The notes beneath the pieces are model-generated. The model ran no database searches. It was not told the DNA's origin and saw only the letters and a program-made list of their open reading frames with translations. Positions 22,602-32,373 of a stretch of 49,924 nt of DNA are shown here, piece after piece (within the stretch, counting starts at the first letter, position 1; every line of letters starts with the position of its first letter). The stretch comes from an uncultured Oscillospiraceae bacterium (lineage in GTDB: Bacteria; Bacillota; Clostridia; Oscillospirales; Ruminococcaceae): the NCBI GenBank assembly GCA_934463345.1, contig CAKSJL010000004.1, positions 1-49,924 of the forward strand, read 5' to 3'. A program made the position numbers and the translations under genes.

Positions 22602-23936
22602 TTGCCCATAAAGAGAAAATTATCAGCTGTTGCTTCAGCAGCTATTGCAGCTGCTTCGGTATTCAGCGGGGCGTATGCGGATGATTTGCAGCCATACAGC
22701 ATTATGGTGGGAGATATAAACCGTGACAATACAGTCAATGTATCTGACGTTGTTGCCATGAGTTACTGTCTTACCGGAAAGGCAGTTCTTATAGCTGACG
22801 ACCTTGATTATGCAGATATGAACATGGATGGGTATGTTGATTTGTTTGACCTTGTTCTGCTTAGAAAGACGGTCATAGGACTTCGTGAGATAAAGTATAT
22901 ACAACATGTACCGGCCGATCCTGTCGACCCGACTCTGCCTTCATATGATCCGACTGAGGAGACTGTTGAGATTCCTACAGAGCCGGCAACAGAACTGCCG
23001 ACAGAACCGCTTCCGACTGACCCTACAGAGCCGCCGGTTACAACGACTGCACCTGTTACAACGACAGAGCCGACTGTGACAACAACTGTAAAACAGCTTG
23101 ATATTACAGATATGCCGTCTGAGTATGAATACGCTCTTGACTGGGTATGGGAGAACAGAATCCAGAAAGAGGATTCAACAGGAAGATGGAATACAATTTT
23201 TGATCAGATTGATGCTGGCAACGGAACGCTTAACTATGTTGTAAGATGGCAGTCATATAAAACCCTGAGTCTTGAACAGAGACAGCAGTTTGCTGAAATG
23301 ATTGAAAATTCTGTCAATGCATGGACTGATTACCTTGTAGGCTATGACGGCTGGGCGTATGACCATATTGATGTAAAAATTGTCGGCTGGGCAGTGCTTG
23401 ACGAAAGCACAATACTTGACAGACAGCCGGATGAAATAATTTATACCGATCTGACCGATTATGACAGCAGCGGAGACACTTCAAACGGAAGAGAAGAAAT
23501 CCCTGACAAGCTGCCAAACGCTCCTGATGAGCTTTCAAGAATGTATCACTACAGCACAGGCATAGGCTTTGACTATCCGGGCGGTCTTGACAAGCGTTTT
23601 GATATGTATATGTGGGCAACACAGGGCTGGCCTGATATCGGCGGATGCGGAGGCGACTGGGGACAACGTCTTTCTGACAACGCTTATCTCAATATGCTTG
23701 ACGGAACAGGAGTTCATGTATTCGAGCATGAGCTTGGTCATGGCTTCGGCATAACTGACTTTTACGGCGGAGAGGGAGAAAGCAACGGTTTCCCACCGGG
23801 AGGATTCCCTGAGCCGACAATTATGATGGCTGGAAATTCAGCTGAAATTACAAATTATGATGGCTGGCAGCTAAGATATATCTGGAGCAAAATTAAAGAC
23901 CAGACAAACAGCAGCGGCGAAAACAGATTCAAATAA
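22602..23936 (+). CDS. Secreted metzincin-like zinc protease with N-terminal dockerin
   Basis: 444 residues: signal peptide (1-26, cleaved near AYA-DD), an N-terminal type I dockerin (about 36-95; loops INRDNTVNVSDV and MNMDGYVDLFDL), a Pro/Thr/Glu linker (about 105-165) and a peptidase-like domain. The domain has HELGHGFGITD (His376, Glu377, His380, Asp386), which is the HExxHxxGxxD metzincin zinc motif with Asp as third ligand, and an IMMAG stretch suited to the Met-turn. Zn proteases of this type cut peptide bonds; the target is unknown. Dockerins are usually C-terminal, so the order is uncommon. The start is TTG with AGGAGGGG six to eight bases upstream; no ATG is available before the signal peptide. 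Confidence 0.87.
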   Translation: MPIKRKLSAVASAAIAAASVFSGAYADDLQPYSIMVGDINRDNTVNVSDVVAMSYCLTGKAVLIADDLDYADMNMDGYVDLFDLVLLRKTVIGLREIKYIQHVPADPVDPTLPSYDPTEETVEIPTEPATELPTEPLPTDPTEPPVTTTAPVTTTEPTVTTTVKQLDITDMPSEYEYALDWVWENRIQKEDSTGRWNTIFDQIDAGNGTLNYVVRWQSYKTLSLEQRQQFAEMIENSVNAWTDYLVGYDGWAYDHIDVKIVGWAVLDESTILDRQPDEIIYTDLTDYDSSGDTSNGREEIPDKLPNAPDELSRMYHYSTGIGFDYPGGLDKRFDMYMWATQGWPDIGGCGGDWGQRLSDNAYLNMLDGTGVHVFEHELGHGFGITDFYGGEGESNGFPPGGFPEPTIMMAGNSAEITNYDGWQLRYIWSKIKDQTNSSGENRFK

Positions 23937-24028
23937 CGATTCAGTAAAATAACAACCTATACAAAATCTATTACAGTGTTTTGCTGGACATAATGACAAT
24001 AACGTAAAAAGCTGCGGATATTGTTTAA

Positions 24029-24068
24029 GAATGCTGCACAGGACTAAAAAGGCTCTGTGCAGCATTCT
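24029..24068 (+). terminator. Hairpin downstream of the dockerin protease gene
   Basis: AGAATGCTGCACAG / CTGTGCAGCATTCT, 14 bp perfect, 12-base loop. The following T-run is weak (ATTT), so it may be a terminator or only a stabilising 3' structure. Confidence 0.6.
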
Positions 24069-24199
24069 ATTTGGAGTATACCGGCAAAATAATACGATAT
24101 GGCAGTTTTATATTCATATGCGTTTGTAGCTTTTGACTAATACATTAAAAAGCTGTTTGTAGACTTTAAACAAAATTAAGAATAATTTATAAAAGGTAT

Positions 24200-24227
24200 T
24201 TGATTTTTTTGCTAAATGTAGTATAAT
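24200..24227 (+). promoter_or_regulatory. Possible promoter of the sensor/GGDEF gene
   Basis: TTGATT (24200-24205), 16-base spacer, TATAAT (24222-24227). Confidence 0.5.
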
Positions 24228-24390
24228 AATTAGGTAAGATGTTTTTGTTTCCGGATGCGTATCAGAAAAATGTATATTCCGGACGGTATTTAAAATTGTG
24301 CGTTATAATTATTTTTGAATAAAATTTGATGTAGCTTTTGCATTTTGAGCGTTCTGGCTACTATTTTGAAAATGGATTGGAGCTATAGAT

Positions 24391-26337
24391 ATGAAAGAGC
24401 CTATTAACATAGCAGTAATTGTTGCGGGTATTGACGAGGAATATCAGAATAACATCCTGCTGGGTATTCAGGATTTTGCAGCAGGTCATAATATAAACAT
24501 CAGCTATTTTATCGCTTTTGGCGGAATTCTGAAAAATAAACGTCATGACGCCGGCGAATTCAACATATACAATCTGACAAACTTTAATAAATTTGACGGA
24601 GTAATTCTGCTTACAAACACCATATCATCACCCAAAATAACTGATGAGCTGACTGAGCGCATAAATAAGGCAGGAATACCGGCAGCCTGTGTAGACAACA
24701 ATCTCAGTGACTTTTATTACATAGGAATAGACAATTTCAAGGCTATGGAGGAAATGGTTGAACATGTTGTCGGCTATCATGGAGTTAAAACTATAAATTA
24801 TATTTCCGGCCCTGAGGATAATCCGGAGAGTATATTAAGGCTTAAAGCATATAAGAGCGTTCTGGAGAAACACAATATACCTATAGACGAAAACAGGATA
24901 TATCATGGCTTTTTCAGAGGACAGGATGCAAGAGCGGCTATAAATGAATTTCTGCATTCCGATATGGAATTTCCTGAGGCTATAATCTGCGCAAACGATG
25001 CAATGGCTCTTTCAGCGGTTATAGAGCTTGAAAAGGAAGGCAAGAAAATACCGGAGGATGTGATCGTAACCGGCTTTGACAATATATATGCAGCAAGAAA
25101 TTATTACCCTGCCGTTTCGTCTGTGAAGCGTCCGCTCAGACTTTCTGGTTATACAGCTGCGAGGATGGTCTATCATGCAATAATAGGTGAGCAGTGTGAA
25201 AAAGCAGCCATACTTGATACAGAATGCATATTTACGGAAAGCTGCGGCTGCACAAGCAGAAATTATGAGGACGATATTGTTGAATTCAGAAAATCCTGCT
25301 ATAGGTCGATTGAAACGTATAATATCGGAGTTCCAATTATAAATAGAATGTACTGCGAATTTGAGGAATGTCTTACAATTGAAGAATGTATAGACGTTCT
25401 GAAACGCTTTGTGGACAATATTAACTGCGAAAAATTTGTGTTCTGCCTTTGTGAGGACTGGCTTGCCGGATATGATGACTTTGACTATGAACATGATGAT
25501 GAAAGCGACAAGTATACAAAGATAGGCTATACAGAAAATGTCGATGTGATTCTTGACTACGAAAATGGTAGATTCAAGGGGAAAAGTTCGTTTAAGTCAT
25601 CCGAGATGCTTCCGGATCTTTATGTCAAATCGGATAAGAGCAATCACTATTTCTTTGTTCCTGTTCATTTTCGTGAAAGATGTCTGGGTTACTGTGTAAT
25701 AAAAAACAGTAATTTCCCGATGGAAAGCGGACTTTTCCAGACCTGGATCACCAATGTCTGTAACGCTGTTGAAAACATAAGAAAGATCGTTTGTCTGGAC
25801 AAAATGGTAAATAAGCTTGACAGACTCTCAATAATTGATCCGCTTTGCCAGATATATAATAGAAACGGTTTCAATAAAAATGCAAGAGCTATTTATCAGA
25901 CATGTATTGCTGAAAAAAGAGAAGTCATGGTTATGTTTATTGATATGGACGGACTCAAGTACATAAATGACCGTTTCGGACATAACGACGGAGATTATGC
26001 TCTTCAGCAGATATCAATTATAATCAGGAATTCCTGTGACAGAAATGAGATTTTTGCAAGATACGGCGGAGATGAATTTATAATTTTTGCCGACCATCAT
26101 TCTGATGAGGATGCAAAAAGGCTTGTTAACAAAATATATGAAAATACCAAGAAATTCAATCGGATATCCGATAAACCGTATGCGATAGATGCAAGCATCG
26201 GCTACATAATAACAAATGTTGACGAACAGATTTCGCTCAGCAAGGTTATTTCCATGGCTGATCAGACCATGTATGAAAACAAGAAGCGCCGTAAGGAGGA
26301 AAGACTTGCTGCGGGATTGGAAAGCTTCATCAGATGA
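24391..26337 (+). CDS. LacI-type sugar-binding sensor fused to GGDEF diguanylate cyclase
   Basis: 648 residues with no signal peptide or membrane helix, so cytoplasmic. Residues 1-290 resemble the periplasmic-binding/LacI ligand domain (NIAVIVAGIDEEYQNNILLG, FDGVILLTNT, ICANDAMALSAVIELEKEG, VTGFDN) but have no helix-turn-helix. A middle region (about 300-470) has no family I recognise and contains a CGC motif. The C-terminal GGDEF domain (about 485-640) has an intact RYGGDEF (559-563) and DMDGLKYINDRFGH, so it should make c-di-GMP; the RxxD inhibitory site is absent. A sugar or oligosaccharide probably controls its activity. It stands between a dockerin protease and a GH9 cellulase gene, and may be co-transcribed with the latter 108 bases downstream. 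Confidence 0.9.
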   Translation: MKEPINIAVIVAGIDEEYQNNILLGIQDFAAGHNINISYFIAFGGILKNKRHDAGEFNIYNLTNFNKFDGVILLTNTISSPKITDELTERINKAGIPAACVDNNLSDFYYIGIDNFKAMEEMVEHVVGYHGVKTINYISGPEDNPESILRLKAYKSVLEKHNIPIDENRIYHGFFRGQDARAAINEFLHSDMEFPEAIICANDAMALSAVIELEKEGKKIPEDVIVTGFDNIYAARNYYPAVSSVKRPLRLSGYTAARMVYHAIIGEQCEKAAILDTECIFTESCGCTSRNYEDDIVEFRKSCYRSIETYNIGVPIINRMYCEFEECLTIEECIDVLKRFVDNINCEKFVFCLCEDWLAGYDDFDYEHDDESDKYTKIGYTENVDVILDYENGRFKGKSSFKSSEMLPDLYVKSDKSNHYFFVPVHFRERCLGYCVIKNSNFPMESGLFQTWITNVCNAVENIRKIVCLDKMVNKLDRLSIIDPLCQIYNRNGFNKNARAIYQTCIAEKREVMVMFIDMDGLKYINDRFGHNDGDYALQQISIIIRNSCDRNEIFARYGGDEFIIFADHHSDEDAKRLVNKIYENTKKFNRISDKPYAIDASIGYIITNVDEQISLSKVISMADQTMYENKKRRKEERLAAGLESFIR

Positions 26338-26445
26338 TCCACAGCAGTGTACGAAAGTGCGTTTGTCTTTAAAGTCAGATCTGCATAACTGAGACAGACT
26401 GCGGCGTAAGAGTTGAGAAGTATAGATAACAGGAGGGAGATTATC

Positions 26446-28749
26446 ATGAGATTATTAAAGAAGCTGTCAGCGGCGGCTTTAAGTGTGTGCAGTGCGGCAA
26501 TGTATCTTGCTTCACCGCTTTCAACAATGACTCAGAGAGTTTATGCGGCGGAGGATTATGAGAATTTTGCAAAGGCTCTGCAATATTCGATCTATTTTTA
26601 TGATTCAAATATGTGCGGTACTGACGTAAGTGAAAATTCACGCTTTACATGGCGTGGCGACTGTCATACTTATGATGCACAGCTTCCGCTTGATACAGAT
26701 AATACAAATCTTTCAGCGGATCAGATAGAGAAATACAGATCAGCGCTTGATCCTGACGGTGACGGCTATGTGGACGTTTCAGGCGGTTTCCATGACGCAG
26801 GCGATCATGTCAAGTTCGGAATGCCTGAGGCATATTCAGGTTCAACACTTGGCTGGGGATATTATGAATTCAGAGATTCCTATAAAAAAACTGGTCAGGA
26901 CGATCACATAGAAACCGTTCTGAGGTATTTCAATGACTATTTCATGAAATGTACATTCCTGGATTCAAACGGCGATGTTGCAGCATTCTGCTATCAGGTC
27001 GGAGACGGAGATATTGATCACAGCTACTGGAATGCTCCTGAGATCGACAGCATGAAGAGAGAGGCATTTTTCCTTACAGCTGAAAAGCCTCAGACTGATT
27101 ATGTTGCTTCGACAGCGGCTTCACTTGCTGCAAACTATCTCAATTTTAAGGATACAGATGCAGAGTATGCTCAGAAATCCCTTGATTATGCAAAAGCGCT
27201 TTTTAAGTTTGCACAGACAAATGAAAAGCAGCTAAGCGATAATACGGATGGTCCTAAGTCGTATTATCGTTCATCAAAATGGGAGGATGATTACTGTTGG
27301 GCAGCCATGTGGATGTACAAGGCAACTGGAGATACAAACTATCTTGACGAGGCGCTTGGAGTACTTGGCAATGATTATTACGCTCCTCCGACATATGTTC
27401 ACTGCTGGAATGATGTCTGGACTGGTGCAATGTGCCTGATTTCAGAAGAAAATGATAAGGACAGCACTATAATTGACAGATACAGAACCATAAGCGGAAA
27501 AAGTGAATATGAAATAACTGACTTCTGGAGTCAGATACAGAAGCAGATAGAAAACTGCATGAGCGGAAGTCTTGGAACGCTTTCTCCTCAGGGATACTTC
27601 TACCTTGATACATGGGGCTCGGCAAGATATAATACAGCTGCACAGCTTGCAGCGCTTGTCTATGACAAATACAATGGAAACGGCAGTGCTACAAAGTATG
27701 GCGAATGGGCAAAGGGACAGATGGAGTATCTGCTGGGAAATAATACAGCCGGAACGGCGTATGTTGTAGGCTATAATGAAAATGCTGTAAAGTATCCTCA
27801 TCACAGAGCAGCTTCAGGACTGACAATGGCTGAGGATACGAGAGAGCAGAAACATGTGCTTTACGGTGCGCTTGTAGGCGGTCCTGACGCAAACGATCTT
27901 CATAAGGACGTTACAAGTGACTGGATATACAATGAGGTAACAATTGACTATAATGCGGCGTTTGTAGGAGCATGCGCAGGACTTTATGATCTTTTCGGAG
28001 ATGAGTCAATGCAGGTAACGCCGGACTTTCCGCCTCCGGACAAGAGCAGCGGCGGAGAAGAGGGCGGAAACAGCTACTGGGTAGAGGGAATTGTTTCAAA
28101 CCAGTCACAGGCAGGAGGAATAGGCTGTACAGACCTTACAATGTATGTCTATACGGATTCTGTTGAAGCTAAAAAGGATATTTCAGTAAGGTATTATTTC
28201 GATACAAAGGGCATGGACAGTCTTTCTGCTATACAGATGCGTGAGACCTATGATCAGGCTCAGATGGAAACGGAATATGACGGCGTTCTTACAGGACCTA
28301 AGCAGTATAAGGACAGTATTTACTATATTGAGGTTACATGGGACGGCTATGCTATTGCCAATTCCAACAAGAAATATCAGCTCCAGATAGGCGCATGGAG
28401 TACTCCATGGGATACGTCAGACGACTGGAGTATGCAGGATATGCTTGAGGTAGACAGCAGTAGCTATAACGGCTACAGCGGAGAGATGCAGAAAGCACCT
28501 AATATTTGTGTTTATTCAAATGGTGTTCTGATCGGCGGCACAGAGCCTGATGGAACAACTCCAGTTACAACAACAGCCGGGGATATAAATAAGGACGGAA
28601 GTGTGAATGTTGCCGATCTGGTAATATTACAGAAGTACCTTGTCAATATTGATGTAAAGATCTCAGATACTAAGGCGGCGGATGTTGACGGAAACGGAAA
28701 GGTGAATGTATTTGATGCTGTTAAGCTGAGAGGAATGCTTATAAAGTAG
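26446..28749 (+). CDS. Cellulosomal GH9 endoglucanase with CBM3c-like module and dockerin (second copy)
   Basis: 767 residues: signal peptide (about 1-34), GH9 domain (about 38-530), CBM3c-like module (about 545-690), short linker, and C-terminal dockerin (about 705-767; loops INKDGSVNVADL and VDGNGKVNVFDA). Catalytic motifs are FHDAGDHVKFG, HHRAASG and VTIDYNAAFVGACAG with the catalytic Glu before it. Like the GH9 at 12487-14925 it has a DPDGDGYVDV insertion just before the DAGD. The two enzymes are paralogues that differ in spacing. It should attack cellulose in the cellulosome. ATG 26446 is chosen for GGAGGGAG upstream; the frame is open 11 codons earlier without a site. It follows the sensor gene with no clear promoter. 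Confidence 0.95.
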   Translation: MRLLKKLSAAALSVCSAAMYLASPLSTMTQRVYAAEDYENFAKALQYSIYFYDSNMCGTDVSENSRFTWRGDCHTYDAQLPLDTDNTNLSADQIEKYRSALDPDGDGYVDVSGGFHDAGDHVKFGMPEAYSGSTLGWGYYEFRDSYKKTGQDDHIETVLRYFNDYFMKCTFLDSNGDVAAFCYQVGDGDIDHSYWNAPEIDSMKREAFFLTAEKPQTDYVASTAASLAANYLNFKDTDAEYAQKSLDYAKALFKFAQTNEKQLSDNTDGPKSYYRSSKWEDDYCWAAMWMYKATGDTNYLDEALGVLGNDYYAPPTYVHCWNDVWTGAMCLISEENDKDSTIIDRYRTISGKSEYEITDFWSQIQKQIENCMSGSLGTLSPQGYFYLDTWGSARYNTAAQLAALVYDKYNGNGSATKYGEWAKGQMEYLLGNNTAGTAYVVGYNENAVKYPHHRAASGLTMAEDTREQKHVLYGALVGGPDANDLHKDVTSDWIYNEVTIDYNAAFVGACAGLYDLFGDESMQVTPDFPPPDKSSGGEEGGNSYWVEGIVSNQSQAGGIGCTDLTMYVYTDSVEAKKDISVRYYFDTKGMDSLSAIQMRETYDQAQMETEYDGVLTGPKQYKDSIYYIEVTWDGYAIANSNKKYQLQIGAWSTPWDTSDDWSMQDMLEVDSSSYNGYSGEMQKAPNICVYSNGVLIGGTEPDGTTPVTTTAGDINKDGSVNVADLVILQKYLVNIDVKISDTKAADVDGNGKVNVFDAVKLRGMLIK

Positions 28750-28776
28750 AGCATTTTATTGAACACGCTCTAAATG

Positions 28777-28807
28777 AAAAACGGATGGCTGTCAGGTCAT
28801 CCGTTTT
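28777..28807. terminator. Bidirectional terminator between convergent GH9 and thi genes
   Basis: AAAACGGATG / CATCCGTTTT with an 11-base loop. It overlaps the last codons of the minus-strand thiE-like gene. Confidence 0.8.
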
Positions 28808-29393
28808 CTTGGTATTGCTTGTATATGTTTATTTGTTTTTGGGGATCTCTGCATGTCATAAGCTCCGACATAAGACACACTCCTCTTGCACCTGCATTGA
28901 GCGGCTCATGAAAGTTGCCTTCGCATATTCCGCCGATTGCAAAAACCGGTATGCCGACAACGCTTATAACACTCCTGAGGAATTCGATCCCTCTCGGCGC
29001 AAGACCTTTTTTGCAGTCTGTGGCATAGATATGACCGGCTATCAGATAATCTGCTCCAAGTTTTTCGGCTTTTATAGCATCTTCCGGAGAATGGACAGAT
29101 ACGCCGACTCTTTTTATCTTCTCAGGTCTGTCATTTTTCTCTATATCGGTAAGCGTAAGATGAACATTTTCTATGCCAAGTTTCAGTGCTATGTGAGGAC
29201 GATTAAGAGACAAAATGGCTTTTGAGTTTTTAGATTCTTTTATAATTTCAGCAGCGAGATTTTCGTATTCAGCATCTGTCAGATCCTTTTCACGAAGTAT
29301 AACTAAAAATGGCTGTGAATTTATAAGTATTCTTACTCTGTCAGTGAAGCAATCCTGACAGAGCTTTCTGTTTGTAACGGCAATTACCATCAT
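28797..29393 (-). CDS. thiE: Thiamine phosphate synthase/TenI-like protein
   Basis: 198 residues with a TIM-barrel pattern: RREKDL-like ILREKDLTDAEY, VHLTLTD, GVSVHSPEDAIKAEKLGADY, GHIYATDCKKGLAPRG and VFAIGGI. These fit the short ThiE/TenI branch in clostridial thi operons, which couples thiazole phosphate and pyrimidine pyrophosphate or isomerises the thiazole. ThiE versus TenI cannot be settled by eye. It overlaps thiH by one base (TAATG) and is the last gene of thiSFGHE. ATG 29393 is followed directly by a second ATG. Confidence 0.82.
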   Translation of the reverse strand: MMVIAVTNRKLCQDCFTDRVRILINSQPFLVILREKDLTDAEYENLAAEIIKESKNSKAILSLNRPHIALKLGIENVHLTLTDIEKNDRPEKIKRVGVSVHSPEDAIKAEKLGADYLIAGHIYATDCKKGLAPRGIEFLRSVISVVGIPVFAIGGICEGNFHEPLNAGARGVCLMSELMTCRDPQKQINIYKQYQENG

Positions 29394-30553
29394 TAAACCC
29401 TTACATAGTCGGTGAAAACAGGCTGGAGTCCCTTTTCAAACATTGAGTTTCTTACCTCGTCAACGCTTCTTGGATCAGAAATTTCAAACTGTTCGTCACC
29501 CTTCTGCTCATTGTTGCCATGACCGCCAATGCCGACCTTTACTCCGGCTGAAATTTTTGTTGCAGCAAGTCCGACAACGTTATCCCTGAAACCTGCACGT
29601 TCACGGGTTGAAATTGTAATTCCGGCGTAAGGCATAAAGAGTCTGTATGCAAGCATTACCTGCAAAAGCTGAGTTTCATGCACATCGTTCGGATTATTGT
29701 CAGCATTGTTTATATATGGACGCAGACGTGGAAGTGAGTAGGAGATTTCTGCCCAGGGATACTTCTGCTGAATAAAGAAAGCATGAAGTCCGGCTGCATA
29801 GGCATCCTTTCTGAAATCGCTCAGACCGAGAAGTGAACCGAATGCAACGCCTCTCATTCCACCCATAAGAGCACGTTCCTGCGCATTGAAACGGTATGGA
29901 AAAACTCTCTTAGGACCTCTTAAATGAACCTCCTCATATTTTACTGGATTATAGGTTTCCTGATAAACGCTTACAAAGTCAGCGCCAGCTTCCTTGATCA
30001 TGGCGTATTCGTCAGAATTCATCGGGTAAACCTCTATTCCGATTGTTGAAAAGTATTTTTTTGCAAGCCTTACAGCATCGGCGATATATTCAACAGGAGA
30101 AGCGGTCTTGGATTCACCGGTCAGGAGAAGTATTTCACGAAGCCCTGTTTCTGCAATTGTCTTATATTCAGCTTCAATTTCTTCCATGGAGAGTTTTCCT
30201 CTGTGGATTTTGTTGGAACAGTTAAAGCCGCAGTAAATGCAGTAATTTTCGCAGTAGTTGGCAATATAGAGAGGAGTGAACATGCATACTGTATTTCCGA
30301 AATGCTTTGCGGTTTCAAGTTTTGCTTTCTGTGCCATTTTTTCGAGCATAGGCTGTGCGGCAGGGGAGAGCAGAACTGCGAGATCGTCAGTGTCAAGGCT
30401 GTCCTTGCAGAGGACGTTTCTGACATCAGCGGCAGTATATCGGTTGTAGTCATAATCATCCACCATTTTCAGGACTTTGTTCATAATTGAAGGGTCAATC
30501 TGTTCCATTCCCTCCATGTATTCCATATGATTGGTTTCACGAATTTTTATCAT
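29393..30553 (-). CDS. thiH: 2-iminoacetate synthase ThiH
   Basis: 386 residues, family-typical. The radical SAM cluster motif is in ANYCENYCIYCGFNCSN (C-x3-C-x2-C), with ILLLTGESK, VSVYQETYNP, LRPYINNADNNP and STRERAGFRD as expected. The enzyme cleaves tyrosine to give dehydroglycine for thiazole synthesis and needs anaerobic conditions, which fits the organism. GGAGG precedes the ATG. Three bases separate it from thiG, and it shares its stop with thiE-like. Confidence 0.96.
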   Translation of the reverse strand: MIKIRETNHMEYMEGMEQIDPSIMNKVLKMVDDYDYNRYTAADVRNVLCKDSLDTDDLAVLLSPAAQPMLEKMAQKAKLETAKHFGNTVCMFTPLYIANYCENYCIYCGFNCSNKIHRGKLSMEEIEAEYKTIAETGLREILLLTGESKTASPVEYIADAVRLAKKYFSTIGIEVYPMNSDEYAMIKEAGADFVSVYQETYNPVKYEEVHLRGPKRVFPYRFNAQERALMGGMRGVAFGSLLGLSDFRKDAYAAGLHAFFIQQKYPWAEISYSLPRLRPYINNADNNPNDVHETQLLQVMLAYRLFMPYAGITISTRERAGFRDNVVGLAATKISAGVKVGIGGHGNNEQKGDEQFEISDPRSVDEVRNSMFEKGLQPVFTDYVRV

Positions 30554-30556
30554 CTT

Positions 30557-31327
30557 TTAGTCCTCCAGAAAACCAGTAAGCGGACTTGAAGCTTCTGCCC
30601 TGTGCTCCAGAACACGTCCCATACCTGCAAGATAAGCGGCTCTTCCGGCTTCTATAGCTGATTTGAATGCGGAGGCCATAAGCGCTACATTTCCGGCAGT
30701 TGCAATAGCGGTATTTGCCATGACCGCTGCACATCCCATTTCCATAGCCTCACATGCCTGAGACGGTCTGCCTATTCCTGCGTCAACGATAACAGGAAGA
30801 TCTATTTCATCAACGAGTATCTTTATAAAGTCTTTTGTGCAAAGACCCTTGTTGCTGCCGATCGGTGAAGCAAGCGGCATTACAGCTGCTGCACCGGCAT
30901 TTACAAGCTCTCTTGCAGCGTTAAGGTCAGGATACATGTAAGGCATCACTATGAAGTTTTCCTTTGCAAGCATCTGTGTTGCCTTTATGGTTTCGTAGTT
31001 ATCAGGCAGGAGATATTTTGTATCTCTTATAACCTCAACCTTTACAAAATCACCGCAGCCAAGCTCTCTTGCAAGTCTTGCAATTTTCAGTGCTTCTTCG
31101 GCTGTTCTTGCACCGCTTGTGTTAGGCAGAAGTGTGATTCCTTCCGGAATATAGTCGATGATGCTGTCGCTGCTTCCGGAATCAGCACGTCTGACAGCGA
31201 TTGTTGCCATTTCAACACCGGCATTCTCAATTACTGTCTTTGTCATATCCATTGAAAATTTACCGGAGCCTAAAATAAAACGTGAATTGAATTCGTGTCC
31301 TCCGATAATAAGCTTGTCATTATTCAT
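30557..31327 (-). CDS. thiG: Thiazole synthase ThiG
   Basis: 256 residues. [19 protein letters not shown] start, [20 protein letters not shown] with its schiff-base neighbourhood, [14 protein letters not shown] and [13 protein letters not shown] are all characteristic. It condenses 1-deoxyxylulose 5-phosphate, dehydroglycine and the ThiS thiocarboxylate into the thiazole. AAGGAG precedes the ATG. Seventeen bases downstream of thiF. Confidence 0.97.
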   Translation of the reverse strand: MNNDKLIIGGHEFNSRFILGSGKFSMDMTKTVIENAGVEMATIAVRRADSGSSDSIIDYIPEGITLLPNTSGARTAEEALKIARLARELGCGDFVKVEVIRDTKYLLPDNYETIKATQMLAKENFIVMPYMYPDLNAARELVNAGAAAVMPLASPIGSNKGLCTKDFIKILVDEIDLPVIVDAGIGRPSQACEAMEMGCAAVMANTAIATAGNVALMASAFKSAIEAGRAAYLAGMGRVLEHRAEASSPLTGFLED

Positions 31328-31344
31328 TTTCTTTTTACTCCTTT

Positions 31345-32148
31345 TTATGGCTCGTCAATTCCCATGATAAGCCTTAAAATCATATTTGCTTCATGTCCTG
31401 CACAGACTGAAACCCTTGGCGACATAAGTCCGTTTCCGGGCTTTGCAGCGCTTTCAAGGTCACCGCATATATAAAGCGACGGTGTTATTCTGCGTGTCTG
31501 TATTGTGTTGGAGCTGCTGAATCCAGCCATTCCTGAGCCGCATACAAGCTTTTTTTCCGGCAGTCTTGACAGAACCGTCTCTGTCAGCATTGCCTTTGCT
31601 TGCGGGTCGTCAAACGCCTCACAGATTATGTCGCAGTCAGAAAGCAGCTTCACAGCGTTTTCCTCTGTAATTCTTTCTGTTATGCCGACAGCCTCCGTAA
31701 ATGGATTAATGTCCCTTATCTGTTCGCACAGGGCGTCTGATTTGAACATTCCGAGATGGCGCACATAGTAGCTTTGGCGGTTTAAATTGCTTGGCTCAAC
31801 CATGTCAAAATCAATGAGCTTTAAATAGCCTACTCCGGTTCTTGCAAGCATTACAGCTATATTTGAACCGAGTCCGCCAAGTCCGCAGACAGCAACTCTT
31901 GCGGATTTTACCTTTTCATGTACCTGTGGCGTGTGCCTGGCAGCCATCATGCTTTCAAGCTCTTCTCTTGACGGCATGACTCCCTTTTTTATGATGCTTA
32001 CAATATCGCCGTCACTTAAAGGCATATCGCAGGAGGTCTGAAAGCCGTTTATAATTGTTATGCAGTCATCTGAAAAGCTTCTGTTACGCAGTTCAAAAAG
32101 GGTTTCGCAGTCTGTGCTGACCGGTTTTCCGTTAAGAGTTATATTCAT
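31345..32148 (-). CDS. thiF: ThiF adenylyltransferase with N-terminal ThiS-like domain
   Basis: 267 residues: a ubiquitin-like N-terminal part (1-60; [28 protein letters not shown]) without a terminal Gly-Gly, then a ThiF/MoeB-type domain with [15 protein letters not shown] (nucleotide loop), [13 protein letters not shown] and CSGMAGFS-like strands. It adenylates the C-terminus of ThiS before sulphur transfer. The fused ThiS-like part may be regulatory or structural, since a free ThiS lies directly upstream. It starts by TGATG overlap with thiS, whose end supplies AGGAGG. Confidence 0.93.
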   Translation of the reverse strand: MNITLNGKPVSTDCETLFELRNRSFSDDCITIINGFQTSCDMPLSDGDIVSIIKKGVMPSREELESMMAARHTPQVHEKVKSARVAVCGLGGLGSNIAVMLARTGVGYLKLIDFDMVEPSNLNRQSYYVRHLGMFKSDALCEQIRDINPFTEAVGITERITEENAVKLLSDCDIICEAFDDPQAKAMLTETVLSRLPEKKLVCGSGMAGFSSSNTIQTRRITPSLYICGDLESAAKPGNGLMSPRVSVCAGHEANMILRLIMGIDEP

Positions 32149-32342
32149 CAGCCGCCTCCTACAAAGCTTACGACCTCAAGGCTGTCCTCATTATTTACAA
32201 TAGTCTGGCTGTAATCAGCTTTTGGAATTATTTCTCCGTTTTTCATAACAGCAATTTTTCTGATGTCAAAGCCCTGTGATTCCATAAGATCGTCAAGAGT
32301 AATTTCCTGTTCAAGCGCAACTTCCTTGCCGTTTATTTTCAT
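32148..32342 (-). CDS. thiS: Sulphur carrier protein ThiS
   Basis: 64 residues with the ThiS beta-grasp pattern (MKINGKEVALEQEITLDDL, IAVMKNGEIIPKADY) and a C-terminal VGGG, which carries the Gly-Gly tail made into a thiocarboxylate. GGAGG precedes the ATG. It is the first gene of thiSFGHE, 102 bases after a promoter-like site and a leader hairpin. Confidence 0.96.
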   Translation of the reverse strand: MKINGKEVALEQEITLDDLMESQGFDIRKIAVMKNGEIIPKADYSQTIVNNEDSLEVVSFVGGG

Positions 32343-32373
32343 TTTAACACCTCCTGGTTATCTCCAAAAATGC

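Larger units (their letters stand above)
23937..24390. other. Intergenic stretch of 454 bases: hairpin, promoter, long leader
   Basis: After the protease gene lies a 14-bp perfect hairpin (24029-24068), an AT-rich stretch, and a possible promoter at 24200-24227 for the sensor/GGDEF gene, which would give a leader of about 155 nt. No coding gene was seen. The leader contains CCGGA/TCCGG arms (about 24251 and 24277) but no riboswitch I recognise. Confidence 0.5.

Noticed and set aside
24391..25260. LacI-type transcription factor
   Set aside because: The ligand domain starts at residue 1 with no helix-turn-helix, so it does not bind DNA in the usual way.
28785..29225. Plus-strand frame opposite the thiE-like gene
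   Set aside because: A shadow of the minus-strand gene; it begins inside a terminator.
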